Assembly (NCBI RefSeq): GCF_006438845.1
Contig: NZ_RCZJ01000004.1
Coordinates: 186,001-250,000 of the forward strand
Direction of reading: 5' to 3'
Origin: Variovorax ginsengisoli
Lineage (GTDB): Bacteria; Pseudomonadota; Gammaproteobacteria; Burkholderiales; Burkholderiaceae_C
Length of the DNA stretch: 64,000 bases
Shown here: positions 27,757 through 37,380 of the stretch, one piece after another
Layout of the letters: every line of letters begins with the position of its first letter
Position numbering within the stretch: position 1 is the stretch's first letter
Program-made: the position numbers and the translations under genes
The notes under the pieces: generated by a model
The model's database searches: none
What the model saw: only the letters and a program-made list of their open reading frames with translations
Told to the model about the DNA's origin: nothing

Positions 27757-28872
27757 ATGGATTTCGATTTTTCCGACGATCAGGAACAGCTGCGCGACGC
27801 CGTCCGCAAGTGGGTCGACAAGGGCTACGACTTTGAGCGCCGCCGCGGCATCGAAGCCGCCGGTGGCTTCTCGCGCGAGGCGTGGGACGAGCTGTCCGAA
27901 CTCGGCCTGGGTGGCTTGTACATTTCCGAGGACGACGGCGGACTCGGCATGGGGCCGGTGGCCGGCATGGTGGTGATGGAAGAACTCGGGCGCGGCATCG
28001 TGCTCGAGCCTTTCGCGCAGACGCTCATCGCCGGCGGTGTGCTCAGCGGCTATGCGGGCGCGGACGTGAAAGACGCCTGGCTGCCCCGCATTGCTGGCGG
28101 GCAGGCGCTGGTCGTGCTGGCACACCATGAGCGCAAGGCGCGCTACCGCACCGACGTGTGCGAAGCGACGGCCACGAAGGCCGGCGACGGCTGGACCGTC
28201 TCCGGCACCAAGGGCGTCGTGCCCGCCGGCGACCAAGCCGACGCGTACCTCGTGCCGGCCACGGTCGACGGCAAGATCGCGCTCTTCCTGGTCGAGCGCA
28301 GCGCCGACGGCGTGGCTGCACGCGGCTACGGCACGCAGGACGGCGGCCGTGCAGCCGAGGTCGTGTTCGACAAGGCAGCAGCCGCGCTGGTCACCCTCGA
28401 CGGGCTGACGGCGCTCGAACATGCCGTGGATATCGGCATCGCCGCCATTTGCGCCGAAGCCGTCGGCGTGATGGACAAGACGCTGGCCGTGACCGTCGAA
28501 TACATGAACACGCGCAAGCAGTTCGGCGTGACCATCGCCACCTTCCAAGCGTTGCGCCATCGCCTCGCTGACATGAAGATGCAGCTCGAACTGGCACGCT
28601 CGATGAGCTACTACGCCAGCCTCAAGCTCAACGCGCCGACCGCCGAACGTCGCCAAGCCGTGGCGCGTGCCAAGTACCAGCTCGGCGTCTCGATGCGCTT
28701 CGTCGGCCAGAATGCGGTGCAGTTGCACGGCGGCATCGGCGTGACCGACGAGTACATCGTGAGCCACTACTTCAAGCGCTTGACGCAGATGGAGATGAGC
28801 TTCGGGGACACCCTGCACCATCTGGGCGAGGTGTCGGCACGCATGGAAGAAACGGCCGGCGTCTTCGCCTGA
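27757..28872 (+). CDS. Acyl-CoA dehydrogenase, PimD-like small subunit
   Basis: A 371-residue partner of the preceding dehydrogenase. It opens MDFDFSDDQEQLRDAVRKW and carries the FAD-contact arginine region RKQFGVTIATFQALRHRLADM and the VQLHGGIGVTDEYIVSHYFKR segment. The C-terminus lacks the Y-[EG]-G-[ST]-xE loop of catalytic acyl-CoA dehydrogenases, ending in FGDTLHHLGEVSARM. AGGAGA 8-12 nt upstream supports the ATG. The tight gap and complementary features suggest an alpha-beta heteromer (inference). Confidence 0.9.
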   Translation: MDFDFSDDQEQLRDAVRKWVDKGYDFERRRGIEAAGGFSREAWDELSELGLGGLYISEDDGGLGMGPVAGMVVMEELGRGIVLEPFAQTLIAGGVLSGYAGADVKDAWLPRIAGGQALVVLAHHERKARYRTDVCEATATKAGDGWTVSGTKGVVPAGDQADAYLVPATVDGKIALFLVERSADGVAARGYGTQDGGRAAEVVFDKAAAALVTLDGLTALEHAVDIGIAAICAEAVGVMDKTLAVTVEYMNTRKQFGVTIATFQALRHRLADMKMQLELARSMSYYASLKLNAPTAERRQAVARAKYQLGVSMRFVGQNAVQLHGGIGVTDEYIVSHYFKRLTQMEMSFGDTLHHLGEVSARMEETAGVFA

Positions 28873-28889
28873 TCACACCGTAGAAGAAC

Positions 28890-28918
28890 ACGCCCGCCTG
28901 CGTCGTGCCGGCGGGCGT
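28890..28918 (+). terminator. GC-rich hairpin after the dehydrogenase pair
   Basis: Arms ACGCCCGCC/GGCGGGCGT with an 11-nt loop, 18 bp past the stop codon. No real U-tract follows, so it may be a weak or Rho-assisted terminator. Confidence 0.5.
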
Positions 28919-28942
28919 TCTCCATTCAATCAGACACGCACC

Positions 28943-30331
28943 ATGCCCACTCGACGCACCCTTCTTGCTTCGGCGCTGTCCACCACGCTGCTCGCCGCCT
29001 GCGCTTCGGCGCCCTCCATGCCTTCGATGCAACAGCGTCCGCCGATCGTCTTCGTGCACGGCAACGGCGACTCCGCCGCGCTGTGGCAGACCACGGTGTG
29101 GCGCTTCGAATCGAACGGATGGCCGCGCGACCGTCTCTTCGCCTTCGACCAGCCCGTGCCGCTCGCACGCGAGAACGATGCGGTCGCGCAACCTGGGCGC
29201 AGCTCGACGGCGGACTCGATGGCTTTCCTGAAAGCCGAGGTGGAGCGCGTGCGCCAGACCACCGGTGCGGACAAGGTCATCCTCATCGGCAACTCGCGCG
29301 GCGGCAACACGATCCGCAACTACATCCAGAACGGCGGCGGCGATCAGGTCGTGAGCCATGCGGTGCTCGGCGGCAACCCCGCGCATGGCATCTGGGCGAT
29401 TCCCGGCTACAACGAGGGCAGCGAGTTCTCGGCCCTGTCGCCCTTCCTGCGGCAGCTGAATGCACCGAAGGGACCGAACGGCGACGAGGCGACGCCGGGC
29501 GTGCAGTGGTTGACGCTGCGCTCGGACCGCAACGACAAGTACGCCCAGCCCGATGGCACCTGGATCGGCATGCCCGGCAAGCCGACGAATGTCGGCTACG
29601 ACGGCCCAGCGCTGAAGGGCGCAACCAATCTTGTGCTGGCAGGCGCCGATCATCGCGAGACCTCGTTCTCGCCCGCCGCGTTCGATGCGACCTGGCGCTT
29701 CCTTACCGGCTCGGCGCCACGCACGCTCCAGGCGGAGCCCGAGGCCGTCATCGCACTGTCGGGCCGTGTCACCGGTTTGGGACTCGACCCACTGAAGCCG
29801 GCAAGCGGCAACTTCGCGAACAATCTGCCCATCGCCGGCGCACGCGTGACTGTGTTCGCTGTCGACGGCAACACCGGCGCGCGCCGCGGCAACGCCGCCT
29901 GGGACAGCGCCGTGGGCTCCGACGGCAGCTGGGGGCCGTTCGTCGCCGAGGCGCGCACGGCGTACGAACTGGTCGTGAGCGCACCGGGCTATGCCACCAC
30001 GCATGTGTACCGGTCGCCGTTTCCGCGGTCGAGCACACTGATCAATCTGCGACCGGAACGAATCGCTCCGGCCGACCAAGACGCGAAATCGCTGGTCATC
30101 TTCACGCGGCCGCGCGGCTATTTCGATGCGCAGCGCGACAAGATGCGCTTCGACGGTCTAAGCACCCTGCCCGGCGTTCCGGCGCGTGGCGCGGGCGTCG
30201 CGAGCTCGAAGTTGAAGTTGACGAACGAGGCGCAACGCAGCGTCACGGCAGAGTTCAACGGCGAGCGTACGGCCGGGCTGAGCTGGCCGCTGGCGCAAGG
30301 TCACGTCAGCGTGCTCGAACTGACCTTCTGA
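28943..30331 (+). CDS. Secreted lipoprotein alpha/beta hydrolase
   Basis: A 462-residue exported esterase/lipase-like enzyme. The N-terminus MPTRRTLLASALSTTLLAAC has a lipobox (LAAC, Cys20) and a twin-arginine that could suit Tat export. The alpha/beta-hydrolase domain (about 33-260) has the oxyanion strand PIVFVHGNGD, the nucleophile elbow GNSRGG (Ser118) and a likely catalytic His in GADHRE. The remaining 190 residues form a beta-rich region that includes a carboxypeptidase-regulatory-like module (PIAGARVTVFAVDGNTG ... SAPGYATTHV). The lipid or polyester substrate is unknown. Confidence 0.85.
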   Translation: MPTRRTLLASALSTTLLAACASAPSMPSMQQRPPIVFVHGNGDSAALWQTTVWRFESNGWPRDRLFAFDQPVPLARENDAVAQPGRSSTADSMAFLKAEVERVRQTTGADKVILIGNSRGGNTIRNYIQNGGGDQVVSHAVLGGNPAHGIWAIPGYNEGSEFSALSPFLRQLNAPKGPNGDEATPGVQWLTLRSDRNDKYAQPDGTWIGMPGKPTNVGYDGPALKGATNLVLAGADHRETSFSPAAFDATWRFLTGSAPRTLQAEPEAVIALSGRVTGLGLDPLKPASGNFANNLPIAGARVTVFAVDGNTGARRGNAAWDSAVGSDGSWGPFVAEARTAYELVVSAPGYATTHVYRSPFPRSSTLINLRPERIAPADQDAKSLVIFTRPRGYFDAQRDKMRFDGLSTLPGVPARGAGVASSKLKLTNEAQRSVTAEFNGERTAGLSWPLAQGHVSVLELTF

Positions 30332-30344
30332 GTGCGCCGCAGCC

Positions 30345-30902
30345 TTAGCCGTGCAGGCGCGAGCTTTGCGGCAGGTGCGCCATCAGGAACTCCATCTGGT
30401 CCGCCAGGATGCGGCGGTTGCGCAAGATGAAATCCTCCCACAGGCTGGGCACGTAGGGCGCGTACAGCAAGGGCATGTTGGCTTGTTCGGGCGTGCGGCT
30501 GCTCTTGCGGTGATTGCACGGCTTGCAGGCCGTCACCACGTTCATCCACACGTCGATGCCTTTCTGCGCAAAAGGAATGATGTGCTCGCGCGTCAGCTCG
30601 TCCTCGTGGAAGTGGTTGCCGCAGTAGGCGCACACGTTGCGGTCGCGCGCGAACAGCTTGCCGTTGGTGAGCCCTGGCCGCTGCGTGAAGGGATTGATGC
30701 GCGGCACGCCTTTGGTGCCGATGATGCTGTTGATCGCGATCTGCGACTGCATGCCGGTGACAGCGTTGTGCCCGCCGCGGAACACAGCCACCTGCGCGCC
30801 GACCTCCCAGCGAACTTCGTCCGCCGCGTAGTGGAGCACCGCTTCTTCCAGCGAAATCCACGACTGGGGCAGCCCTTGGGCCGACAGCTTCAAGACCTTC
30901 AC
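30345..30902 (-). CDS. HNH endonuclease with CxxC zinc pairs
   Basis: A 185-residue HNH-family nuclease. The core has CAYC (C91, C94), REH (His107), Asn121 in MNVV, CKPC (C126, C129) and His131, i.e. a treble-clef zinc site plus the HNH metal triad. A GTG start is chosen because GAGGAGG lies 5 nt upstream; a longer frame from 31040 runs through the promoter region and looks non-coding. It stands alone, with no methyltransferase beside it, so it is not an obvious restriction system. Its partner across the 165-bp divergent region is ribF. Confidence 0.9.
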   Translation of the reverse strand: MKVLKLSAQGLPQSWISLEEAVLHYAADEVRWEVGAQVAVFRGGHNAVTGMQSQIAINSIIGTKGVPRINPFTQRPGLTNGKLFARDRNVCAYCGNHFHEDELTREHIIPFAQKGIDVWMNVVTACKPCNHRKSSRTPEQANMPLLYAPYVPSLWEDFILRNRRILADQMEFLMAHLPQSSRLHG

Positions 30903-30984
30903 ACACGCCTCCTCACGAAAAGGAAAGAACACGGAGAGACCCGACCGTGGCGCAACCCTCGAGGCGCGCGCCACAACGCACTGC

Positions 30985-31008
30985 GTCACAATATACCGGC
31001 TTTGTGAC
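30985..31008. promoter_or_regulatory. Inverted repeat GTCACAA-N10-TTGTGAC in HNH-ribF divergent region
   Basis: Perfect 7-bp arms with a 10-bp spacer, 60 bp before ribF and 83 bp before the HNH gene. A TATATT lies inside it on the minus strand, so a bound protein could block a promoter. It is an operator candidate; the binding protein is unknown. Confidence 0.5.
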
Positions 31009-31067
31009 AAACAAGCCTGTCCTGCCCATCCCACGGGCATCCAGCGCTATCAAAATCAGATCGATCC

Positions 31068-32117
31068 ATGCAGGTTTTTCGCGGGTTCCGGCATCCCGGC
31101 GTGGCTCCGGCCTGCGCCCTTACCATCGGCAATTTCGACGGCGTGCACCGTGGCCACCAAGCCATGCTGGCGCTGCTGAATACCGAGGCGCGCCAGCGCG
31201 GGCTGCCCAGCTGCGTGCTCACGTTCGAACCGCATCCGCGCGACTACTTCGCCGCAGCGAGCAAGCGGCCGGAACTGGCGCCCGCGCGCATCGGAACCTT
31301 GCGCGACAAGTTGAGCGAACTGGCCGGCTGCGGCGTGGCACAGACGATCGTGCTGCCCTTCGATGCCCGGCTGGCATCGAAGACGCCCGACGATTTCATT
31401 CAAACCGTACTGCTCGACGGGCTGGGCGCACGCTACGTGCTGGTAGGCGACGACTTCCGCTTTGGTGCCAAGCGCGCTGGCGACTACGCCATGCTCGACA
31501 CCGCGGGCGATCGCCATGGCTTCGACGTGGCCCGCATGAACAGCTACGAAGTGAAGAATCTGCGCGTCTCCAGCTCGGCGGTGCGCGACGCCCTGGCCGA
31601 AGGCCGCATGGCCGACGCCCACACGCTGCTGGGCCGGCCCTACGCCATCTCGGGCCATGTGGTGCACGGCCGCAAGCTGGGCCGGGCGCTGGGTGCCTCG
31701 GCACCGGGCAAGGACGACGGCTTCCGCACCCTCAACCTGCGCTTCAAGCACTGGAAGCCCGCAGCCAGCGGCATCTTTGCGGTGCTGGTGCACGGGCTCG
31801 CCGCGCAACCGCTCAAGGGCGTGGCCAACCTGGGCGTGCGACCTTCGCTGGATGCCAACGACGTCAACGCAGGGCGGGTGCTGCTCGAGACGCACTGCCT
31901 GGATTGGCCTGCCGAGCTGGGAACGGAAGGGGCCTACGGTAAAATCGTCCGCGTGGAACTGCTGCACAAACTGCACGACGAATTGCGCTACACCAGCCTC
32001 GAAGCCCTGACCGCAGGGATCGCGAAGGATGGCAACGACGCACGTGCGTTCTTTGCCTCCACGCACGTCCAGAGCCATGCGGAAGTGCACCGCCAGACGA
32101 CGCGCGACCGAATTTAG
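31068..32117 (+). CDS. ribF: Bifunctional riboflavin kinase / FAD synthetase
   Basis: A 349-residue enzyme making FMN from riboflavin and then FAD. The N-terminal adenylyltransferase half shows [23 protein letters not shown] and [11 protein letters not shown]; the C-terminal kinase half shows [21 protein letters not shown] and [11 protein letters not shown]. About 35 residues longer than E. coli RibF, mostly at the C-terminus. The ribF-ileS-lspA order is common in proteobacteria and is kept here, with 119 bp before ileS. Confidence 0.96.
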   Translation: MQVFRGFRHPGVAPACALTIGNFDGVHRGHQAMLALLNTEARQRGLPSCVLTFEPHPRDYFAAASKRPELAPARIGTLRDKLSELAGCGVAQTIVLPFDARLASKTPDDFIQTVLLDGLGARYVLVGDDFRFGAKRAGDYAMLDTAGDRHGFDVARMNSYEVKNLRVSSSAVRDALAEGRMADAHTLLGRPYAISGHVVHGRKLGRALGASAPGKDDGFRTLNLRFKHWKPAASGIFAVLVHGLAAQPLKGVANLGVRPSLDANDVNAGRVLLETHCLDWPAELGTEGAYGKIVRVELLHKLHDELRYTSLEALTAGIAKDGNDARAFFASTHVQSHAEVHRQTTRDRI

Positions 32118-32236
32118 GGCGGGAAGCCGATCCCGCTCCTTCGTCACCCGTCGCGTCCCGCGCACCGTTCTCCCGCGCTGCACGCATCCCTCGATTCTTG
32201 CGCGCTGCCATCGCAGCGCAGATTTCCGGAACCCTC

Positions 32237-35086
32237 ATGGCCGACAACTCACTCGAAGGCGATAGCGCCACCCACGACTACCGCGCCACCCTCAACCTGC
32301 CCGACACGCCGTTCCCGATGCGTGGCGACATGGCCAAGCGCGAGCCGGGCTGGGTCAAGGAATGGGAAGACCAGGGCCTCTACAAGCGGCTGCGCGACGC
32401 ACGCACCGGCGCGCCCAAGTTCATCCTGCACGACGGCCCGCCCTATGCCAACGGCCAGATCCACATGGGTCATGCCGTCAACAAGATCCTCAAGGACATG
32501 ATCACCAAGGCGCGCCAGCTCGACGGCTTCGACGCGCTCTACGTGCCGGGCTGGGACTGCCACGGCCTTCCGATCGAGAACGCTATCGAGAAGAAGTACG
32601 GGCGCAACCTGAGCCGCGACGACATGCAGGCCAAGAGCCGCGCCTTCGCGACCGAGCAGATCGCGCAGCAGATGGTCGACTTCCAGCGCCTGGGCGTGCT
32701 GGGCGAATGGGACCACCCGTACAAGACGATGGACTTCGCCAACGAGGCCGGCGAGCTGCGCGCCTTCAAACGCGTGATCGAGCGCGGCTTCGTCTACCGC
32801 GGCCTGAAGCCGGTGTACTGGTGCTTCGACTGCGGCTCGTCGCTGGCCGAGTTCGAGATCGAATACGCCGACAAGAAATCGCAGACGATCGACGTGGCCT
32901 TCAAGGCGCACGAGCGCGACAAGGTACTGGCCGCCTTCGGCCGCCCCGACGTGCTGGGCGACATCTTCGCCGTCATCTGGACCACCACCGCCTGGACCAT
33001 CCCGGCCAACCAGGCGATCAACCTCAACCCCGAGCTCGAGTACTCGCTGGTCGACACCGAACGCGGCCTGCTGATCTTGGCCAACTCGCTGGTCGAGATG
33101 TGCATGACGCGCTACGCGCTCGACGGCAAGGTGCTGGCGACCGTCAAGGGCGAGGCGTTGGGCGGGCTCGAATTCGAGCACCCGCTTTACGACGTGGACG
33201 CTGGCTATCAGCGCCTGTCGCCCGTGTACCTGGCCGACTACGCCACCGCCACCGATGGCACCGGCCTGGTTCACTCCTCACCCGCCTACGGCGTGGACGA
33301 CTTCAACTCGTGCATCGCGCATGGCGTGGCGTACGACGACATCCTGAATCCGGTGCAGGGCAACGGTACCTACGCGGCCGACTTCCCGCTGTTCGGCGGG
33401 CAGCACATCTGGAAGGCAGTGCCGGAAATCATCGCCGCGCTGCGCGATGCGCATCGCCTGCTGGCCACCGAAGGCATCACGCACAGCTACCCGCATTGCT
33501 GGCGCCACAAGACGCCGGTGATCTACCGCGCCGCGGCGCAATGGTTCGTTCGCATGGACGAGGGCGAGGGCGTGTTCACCAAGGACAAGGCGCCTCAGAC
33601 GCTGCGCCAGACCGCGCTGGCCGCCATCGAGAAGACACAGTTCTACCCGGAGAACGGCAAGGCCCGCTTGCACGACATGATTGCCAACCGGCCCGACTGG
33701 TGCATCTCGCGCCAACGCAGCTGGGGCGTGCCGATCCCCTTCTTCCTGCACAAGGATTCGGGCGAGCTGCACCCGCGCACCATGGAGATCCTCGACCAGG
33801 CAGCGGCGATCGTCGAGCAGGGCGGCATCGAGGCATGGAGCCGCGTGACGGTCGAAGAAATTCTCGGGGCCGAAGACGCGCCGAGCTACACCAAGAGCAC
33901 CGACATCCTTGAGGTGTGGTTCGACTCGGGCTCGACCTTCTATCACGTGCTGCGCGGCACGCACCCGACGGTGCACCACGACGCCGGCCCCGAGGCCGAC
34001 CTGTACCTCGAAGGCCACGACCAGCACCGCGGCTGGTTCCATTCGTCGCTGCTCATCGCCTGCATGCTGGAAGACCGCGCACCCTACCGCGGCCTGCTCA
34101 CGCACGGCTTCACCGTCGATGCCAAGGGCATCAAGATGAGCAAGTCGCTCAAGAACGGGATCGACCCCCAGGAAATCAGCAAGAAGCTGGGGTCGGAAAT
34201 CATCCGCCTGTGGGTCGCAGCCAGCGACTACTCGGGCGACATCGCGGGCGACGACAAGATCCTTGCGCGCGTGGTCGATGCCTACCGGCGCATCCGCAAC
34301 ACGCTGCGCTTCCTGCTGGCCAACACCAGCGACTTCGACGTCGCGAAGGATGCGGTGCCGCTCGACCAGCTTCTGGAGATCGACCGCTATGCGCTCACCC
34401 GCGCGGCGCAGTTCCAGGTCGAGATCCTGGCGCACTACAAGGTGTACGAATTCCACCCGGTGGTCGCCAAGCTGCAGATCTATTGCTCGGAAGACCTGGG
34501 CGGCTTCTATCTCGACGTGCTGAAGGACCGGCTCTACACGACCGCCCCCGGCTCACGCGCGCGCCGCAGCGCCCAGACCGCGCTGTGGCACATCACGCAG
34601 GCCATGCTGCGCTGGATGGCGCCCTTCCTCAGCTTCACGGCCGAAGAAGCGTGGAAGGTGCTGGGCAACGCCGAGTCGATCTTCACGCAGGTCTACAGCG
34701 ACCTCGGCACGCCCGATGCCGGACTGCTGGCCAAGTGGACGCGCATCCGTGAGATCCGCGACGGCGTCAACAAGGAGATCGAGGCGGTCCGCGCCACCGG
34801 CAAAGTCGGCTCGTCGTTGCAGGCCAACGTGGCGCTCACCGTCATGCCGCAGGACCACGCGCTGCTGGCGTCGCTGGGCGACGACCTGAAGTTCATCTTC
34901 ATCACATCGAGCGTCGAGCTGTCGGCCGGCGATGCGGCCACCGTCGTCACGGCCAGCACCGACACCAAGTGCGAGCGCTGCTGGCACTGGCGCGCCGATG
35001 TCGGGCACGATCCGGCGCATCCGACCCTCTGCGGCCGCTGCACCAGCAACCTGTACGGCGCGGGCGAAGCGCGGAGCGTTGCCTGA
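32237..35086 (+). CDS. ileS: Isoleucyl-tRNA synthetase
   Basis: A 949-residue class I aminoacyl-tRNA synthetase. HMGH (the HIGH motif) is at 76-79 and KMSKS at 633-637; the editing domain (CP1) lies between, including [14 protein letters not shown]. The C-terminal zinc knuckle CERCWHW ... CGRC is present. The ATG giving MADNSLEGD is chosen, as the upstream stretch (MRAAIAAQ) is not homologous in character. The stop overlaps the lspA start by one base (TGATG), so the two are translationally coupled. Confidence 0.97.
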   Translation: MADNSLEGDSATHDYRATLNLPDTPFPMRGDMAKREPGWVKEWEDQGLYKRLRDARTGAPKFILHDGPPYANGQIHMGHAVNKILKDMITKARQLDGFDALYVPGWDCHGLPIENAIEKKYGRNLSRDDMQAKSRAFATEQIAQQMVDFQRLGVLGEWDHPYKTMDFANEAGELRAFKRVIERGFVYRGLKPVYWCFDCGSSLAEFEIEYADKKSQTIDVAFKAHERDKVLAAFGRPDVLGDIFAVIWTTTAWTIPANQAINLNPELEYSLVDTERGLLILANSLVEMCMTRYALDGKVLATVKGEALGGLEFEHPLYDVDAGYQRLSPVYLADYATATDGTGLVHSSPAYGVDDFNSCIAHGVAYDDILNPVQGNGTYAADFPLFGGQHIWKAVPEIIAALRDAHRLLATEGITHSYPHCWRHKTPVIYRAAAQWFVRMDEGEGVFTKDKAPQTLRQTALAAIEKTQFYPENGKARLHDMIANRPDWCISRQRSWGVPIPFFLHKDSGELHPRTMEILDQAAAIVEQGGIEAWSRVTVEEILGAEDAPSYTKSTDILEVWFDSGSTFYHVLRGTHPTVHHDAGPEADLYLEGHDQHRGWFHSSLLIACMLEDRAPYRGLLTHGFTVDAKGIKMSKSLKNGIDPQEISKKLGSEIIRLWVAASDYSGDIAGDDKILARVVDAYRRIRNTLRFLLANTSDFDVAKDAVPLDQLLEIDRYALTRAAQFQVEILAHYKVYEFHPVVAKLQIYCSEDLGGFYLDVLKDRLYTTAPGSRARRSAQTALWHITQAMLRWMAPFLSFTAEEAWKVLGNAESIFTQVYSDLGTPDAGLLAKWTRIREIRDGVNKEIEAVRATGKVGSSLQANVALTVMPQDHALLASLGDDLKFIFITSSVELSAGDAATVVTASTDTKCERCWHWRADVGHDPAHPTLCGRCTSNLYGAGEARSVA

Positions 35087-35598
35087 TGGCCCGCACTGCG
35101 ACCACCCGCAAGCTGTCGTCGTCGAGCCTGGGCATCTGGCCCTGGCTCGGCCTGGCCCTGGTGCTGTTCATCCTCGACCAGTTCACCAAGACGCTGATCC
35201 TCGGCTACTACCGGCTCGGCGACTGGACCTACGTCACGAGCTTCTTCAACATCGTCCGCGCGCACAACACCGGCGCCGCTTTCTCGTTCCTGGCAGACCA
35301 CTCCGGCTGGCAGCGCTGGCTGTTCACCGGCATCGGCGGGGCGGCAGCGATCTTCATCGTCTGGATGCTCAAGTCGCACCCAGGCCAGAAGCTGTTCAGC
35401 TTTGCCATGGCATGCATCCTCGGCGGCGCCATCGGCAACGTGGTCGACCGGATGATGCATGGCTACGTGGTCGATTTTCTCGACTTCCACGTGGCGGGGC
35501 GTCACTTCCCGGCCTTCAACGTGGCCGACAGCGCCATCACCATTGGCGCGATCTGCCTGATCCTGGACGAGATCCGGCGCGTGCGGCGCGGCAGGTGA
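35086..35598 (+). CDS. lspA: Lipoprotein signal peptidase
   Basis: A 170-residue inner-membrane aspartyl protease with four helices that cleaves signal peptides of diacylglyceryl-modified prolipoproteins. The catalytic aspartates are D121 in GNVVDR and D148 in FNVADS, and the VVDFLDF loop is intact. Its start overlaps the ileS stop by one base. Confidence 0.97.
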   Translation: MARTATTRKLSSSSLGIWPWLGLALVLFILDQFTKTLILGYYRLGDWTYVTSFFNIVRAHNTGAAFSFLADHSGWQRWLFTGIGGAAAIFIVWMLKSHPGQKLFSFAMACILGGAIGNVVDRMMHGYVVDFLDFHVAGRHFPAFNVADSAITIGAICLILDEIRRVRRGR

Positions 35599-35680
35599 GC
35601 CCTGGCGGCCCGACGTACGGGCGTGCGGGCTGGCCGCTGCCGGGGGCTCGCCGCACCCCGGCGTATAGTCGCCCGCTTCC

Positions 35681-37345
35681 ATGAAGCATCTCTTGAACCT
35701 GCTGGCCGCCGTCGCGCTGCTGGTATGGGGTACCCATCTCGTTCGAACCGGCGTGCTGCGCGTGTTCGGCGGCAACCTTCGCAAGTTCCTGGCGCGCAGC
35801 ATGCGCAACCGATTCACGGCAGCGCTGTCGGGCATCGGCGTGACGGCGCTGGTCCAGTCGAGCACCGCGACCTCGCTCATGACGTCCTCGTTCGTCGGCC
35901 AGGGGCTCATCACCCTGCCTGCGGCGCTGGCCGTGATGCGCGGCGCCGACGTGGGCACGGCCTTGATGTCGGTCCTGTTCTCGACCGACCTTTCATGGTT
36001 GTCGCCGCTCTTCATCTTCACGGGCGTGGTCTTCTCGATCACCCGGCCGGCCAGCGCGGCGGGCCGATTCGGCCGCATCCTGATCGGCCTGGGCCTGATG
36101 CTGCTGGCGCTGCAGCTGGTGGTTCAGGCGACCGGTCCGCTCTTCGATTCTCCCGCGATGCGCGCGGTGCTGGTGTCGATCAGCAGCGACGTGCTGCTGG
36201 AGATCACCATCGGCGCGGCCCTGGCCGTGGTGGCGTACTCGAGCCTGGCCGTGGTGCTGCTCGTCGCCGCGATGGCGACGTCGGCCGTCGTGCCGCTGGA
36301 CGTCGCGCTGGGCCTGGTGCTGGGCGCCAACCTGGGCAGCGGCGTGCTGGCGGTGCTGACCACGGCCAAGTCGGACATCGCCGTGCGGCAGGTGACCGTT
36401 GGCAACCTGCTCTTCAAGCTGCTCGGCGTGGCGGTGGCGGCGCCCTTCATCGGGATGTACCTGCAGTACGTGCGCCCCTACGTGAACGGTGCGACGCAGT
36501 TGGTCGTGCTGTATCACCTGGCCTTCAACGTGGTCGTGAGCGTCGGCTTCATCTTTCTCACCGGCTGGGTGGCCGACCTGGTGAAGCGCCTGCTGCCGGT
36601 GCCCAAGGAAGGCTCTTCGACCGCACGGCCGCAGCACCTGGACCCGTCGGCGCTTTCGACGCCGACGCTCGCCATCTCGAACGCTGCGCGTGAGGCACTT
36701 CACCAGGCCGACATCGTGGAGACCATGCTGATCGGCATGCTCAACGTGATCCGCCACAACGACCTGAAGCTGGCCGAAGAACTGCGCAAGCTCGACGACG
36801 TGGTCGACCGGCTCTACTCGGACATCAAGTACTACCTGACGAAGATTTCGCGCGAGGCGCTCGGCGAGGAAGAGAGCAAACGCTGGACCGACATCATCAG
36901 CTTCACCATCAACATGGAGCAGGTGGGCGACATCATCGAGCGCGTGATCATCGACATCGAGGACAAGAAGATCAAGCCGCAGCGCAATTTCTCGGAGGCC
37001 GGCATGGCCGAGATCGTGGAGCTGCACGAGCGCCTGGTCTCGAACCTGCGCCTGGGCATGAGCGTGTTCCTGAACGGCAACGTGCGTGACGCGCAGAAGC
37101 TGCTGGAAGAAAAGGCGCGCTTCCGCGACCTGGAACGCGCCTACGCCAGCACCCACCTGACCCGGCTGATGGACCGCACGGCGCCGAGCATGGAAACCAG
37201 TTCGCTGCACATCGACCTGATCAGCGACCTGAAGCGCATCAACTCGCACATCTGTTCGATCGCCTATCCGATCCTCGACTCGGCCGGTGCGCTGGCGCCG
37301 AGCCGGCTGCGCGAATCGCGCCTGCACCCGATCGACAACCCCTGA
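35681..37345 (+). CDS. Na/Pi cotransporter family protein with PhoU-like tail
   Basis: A 554-residue membrane carrier of the NptA/YjbB type. Two inverted membrane repeats fill residues 1-310; the first contains the classic ALVQSSTATSLM motif, while the second reads AYSSLAVVLLVAAM, losing the Gln. The C-terminal 200 residues are helical and PhoU-like (VETMLIGMLNVIRHND and two similar bundles). Expected role: sodium-linked phosphate efflux or uptake. No Shine-Dalgarno sequence is seen before the ATG, and a TATAGT lies 12-17 nt upstream, so a very short leader is possible. Confidence 0.9.
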   Translation: MKHLLNLLAAVALLVWGTHLVRTGVLRVFGGNLRKFLARSMRNRFTAALSGIGVTALVQSSTATSLMTSSFVGQGLITLPAALAVMRGADVGTALMSVLFSTDLSWLSPLFIFTGVVFSITRPASAAGRFGRILIGLGLMLLALQLVVQATGPLFDSPAMRAVLVSISSDVLLEITIGAALAVVAYSSLAVVLLVAAMATSAVVPLDVALGLVLGANLGSGVLAVLTTAKSDIAVRQVTVGNLLFKLLGVAVAAPFIGMYLQYVRPYVNGATQLVVLYHLAFNVVVSVGFIFLTGWVADLVKRLLPVPKEGSSTARPQHLDPSALSTPTLAISNAAREALHQADIVETMLIGMLNVIRHNDLKLAEELRKLDDVVDRLYSDIKYYLTKISREALGEEESKRWTDIISFTINMEQVGDIIERVIIDIEDKKIKPQRNFSEAGMAEIVELHERLVSNLRLGMSVFLNGNVRDAQKLLEEKARFRDLERAYASTHLTRLMDRTAPSMETSSLHIDLISDLKRINSHICSIAYPILDSAGALAPSRLRESRLHPIDNP

Positions 37346-37380
37346 GCGACCGACCGAAGGGGGCTGGATCGCCCAGGTCT

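Noticed and set aside
30903..31040. Longer HNH nuclease starting at 31040
   Set aside because: The extra 46 codons cover the divergent promoter and the inverted repeat, and the GTG at 30902 has a near-perfect ribosome-binding site.
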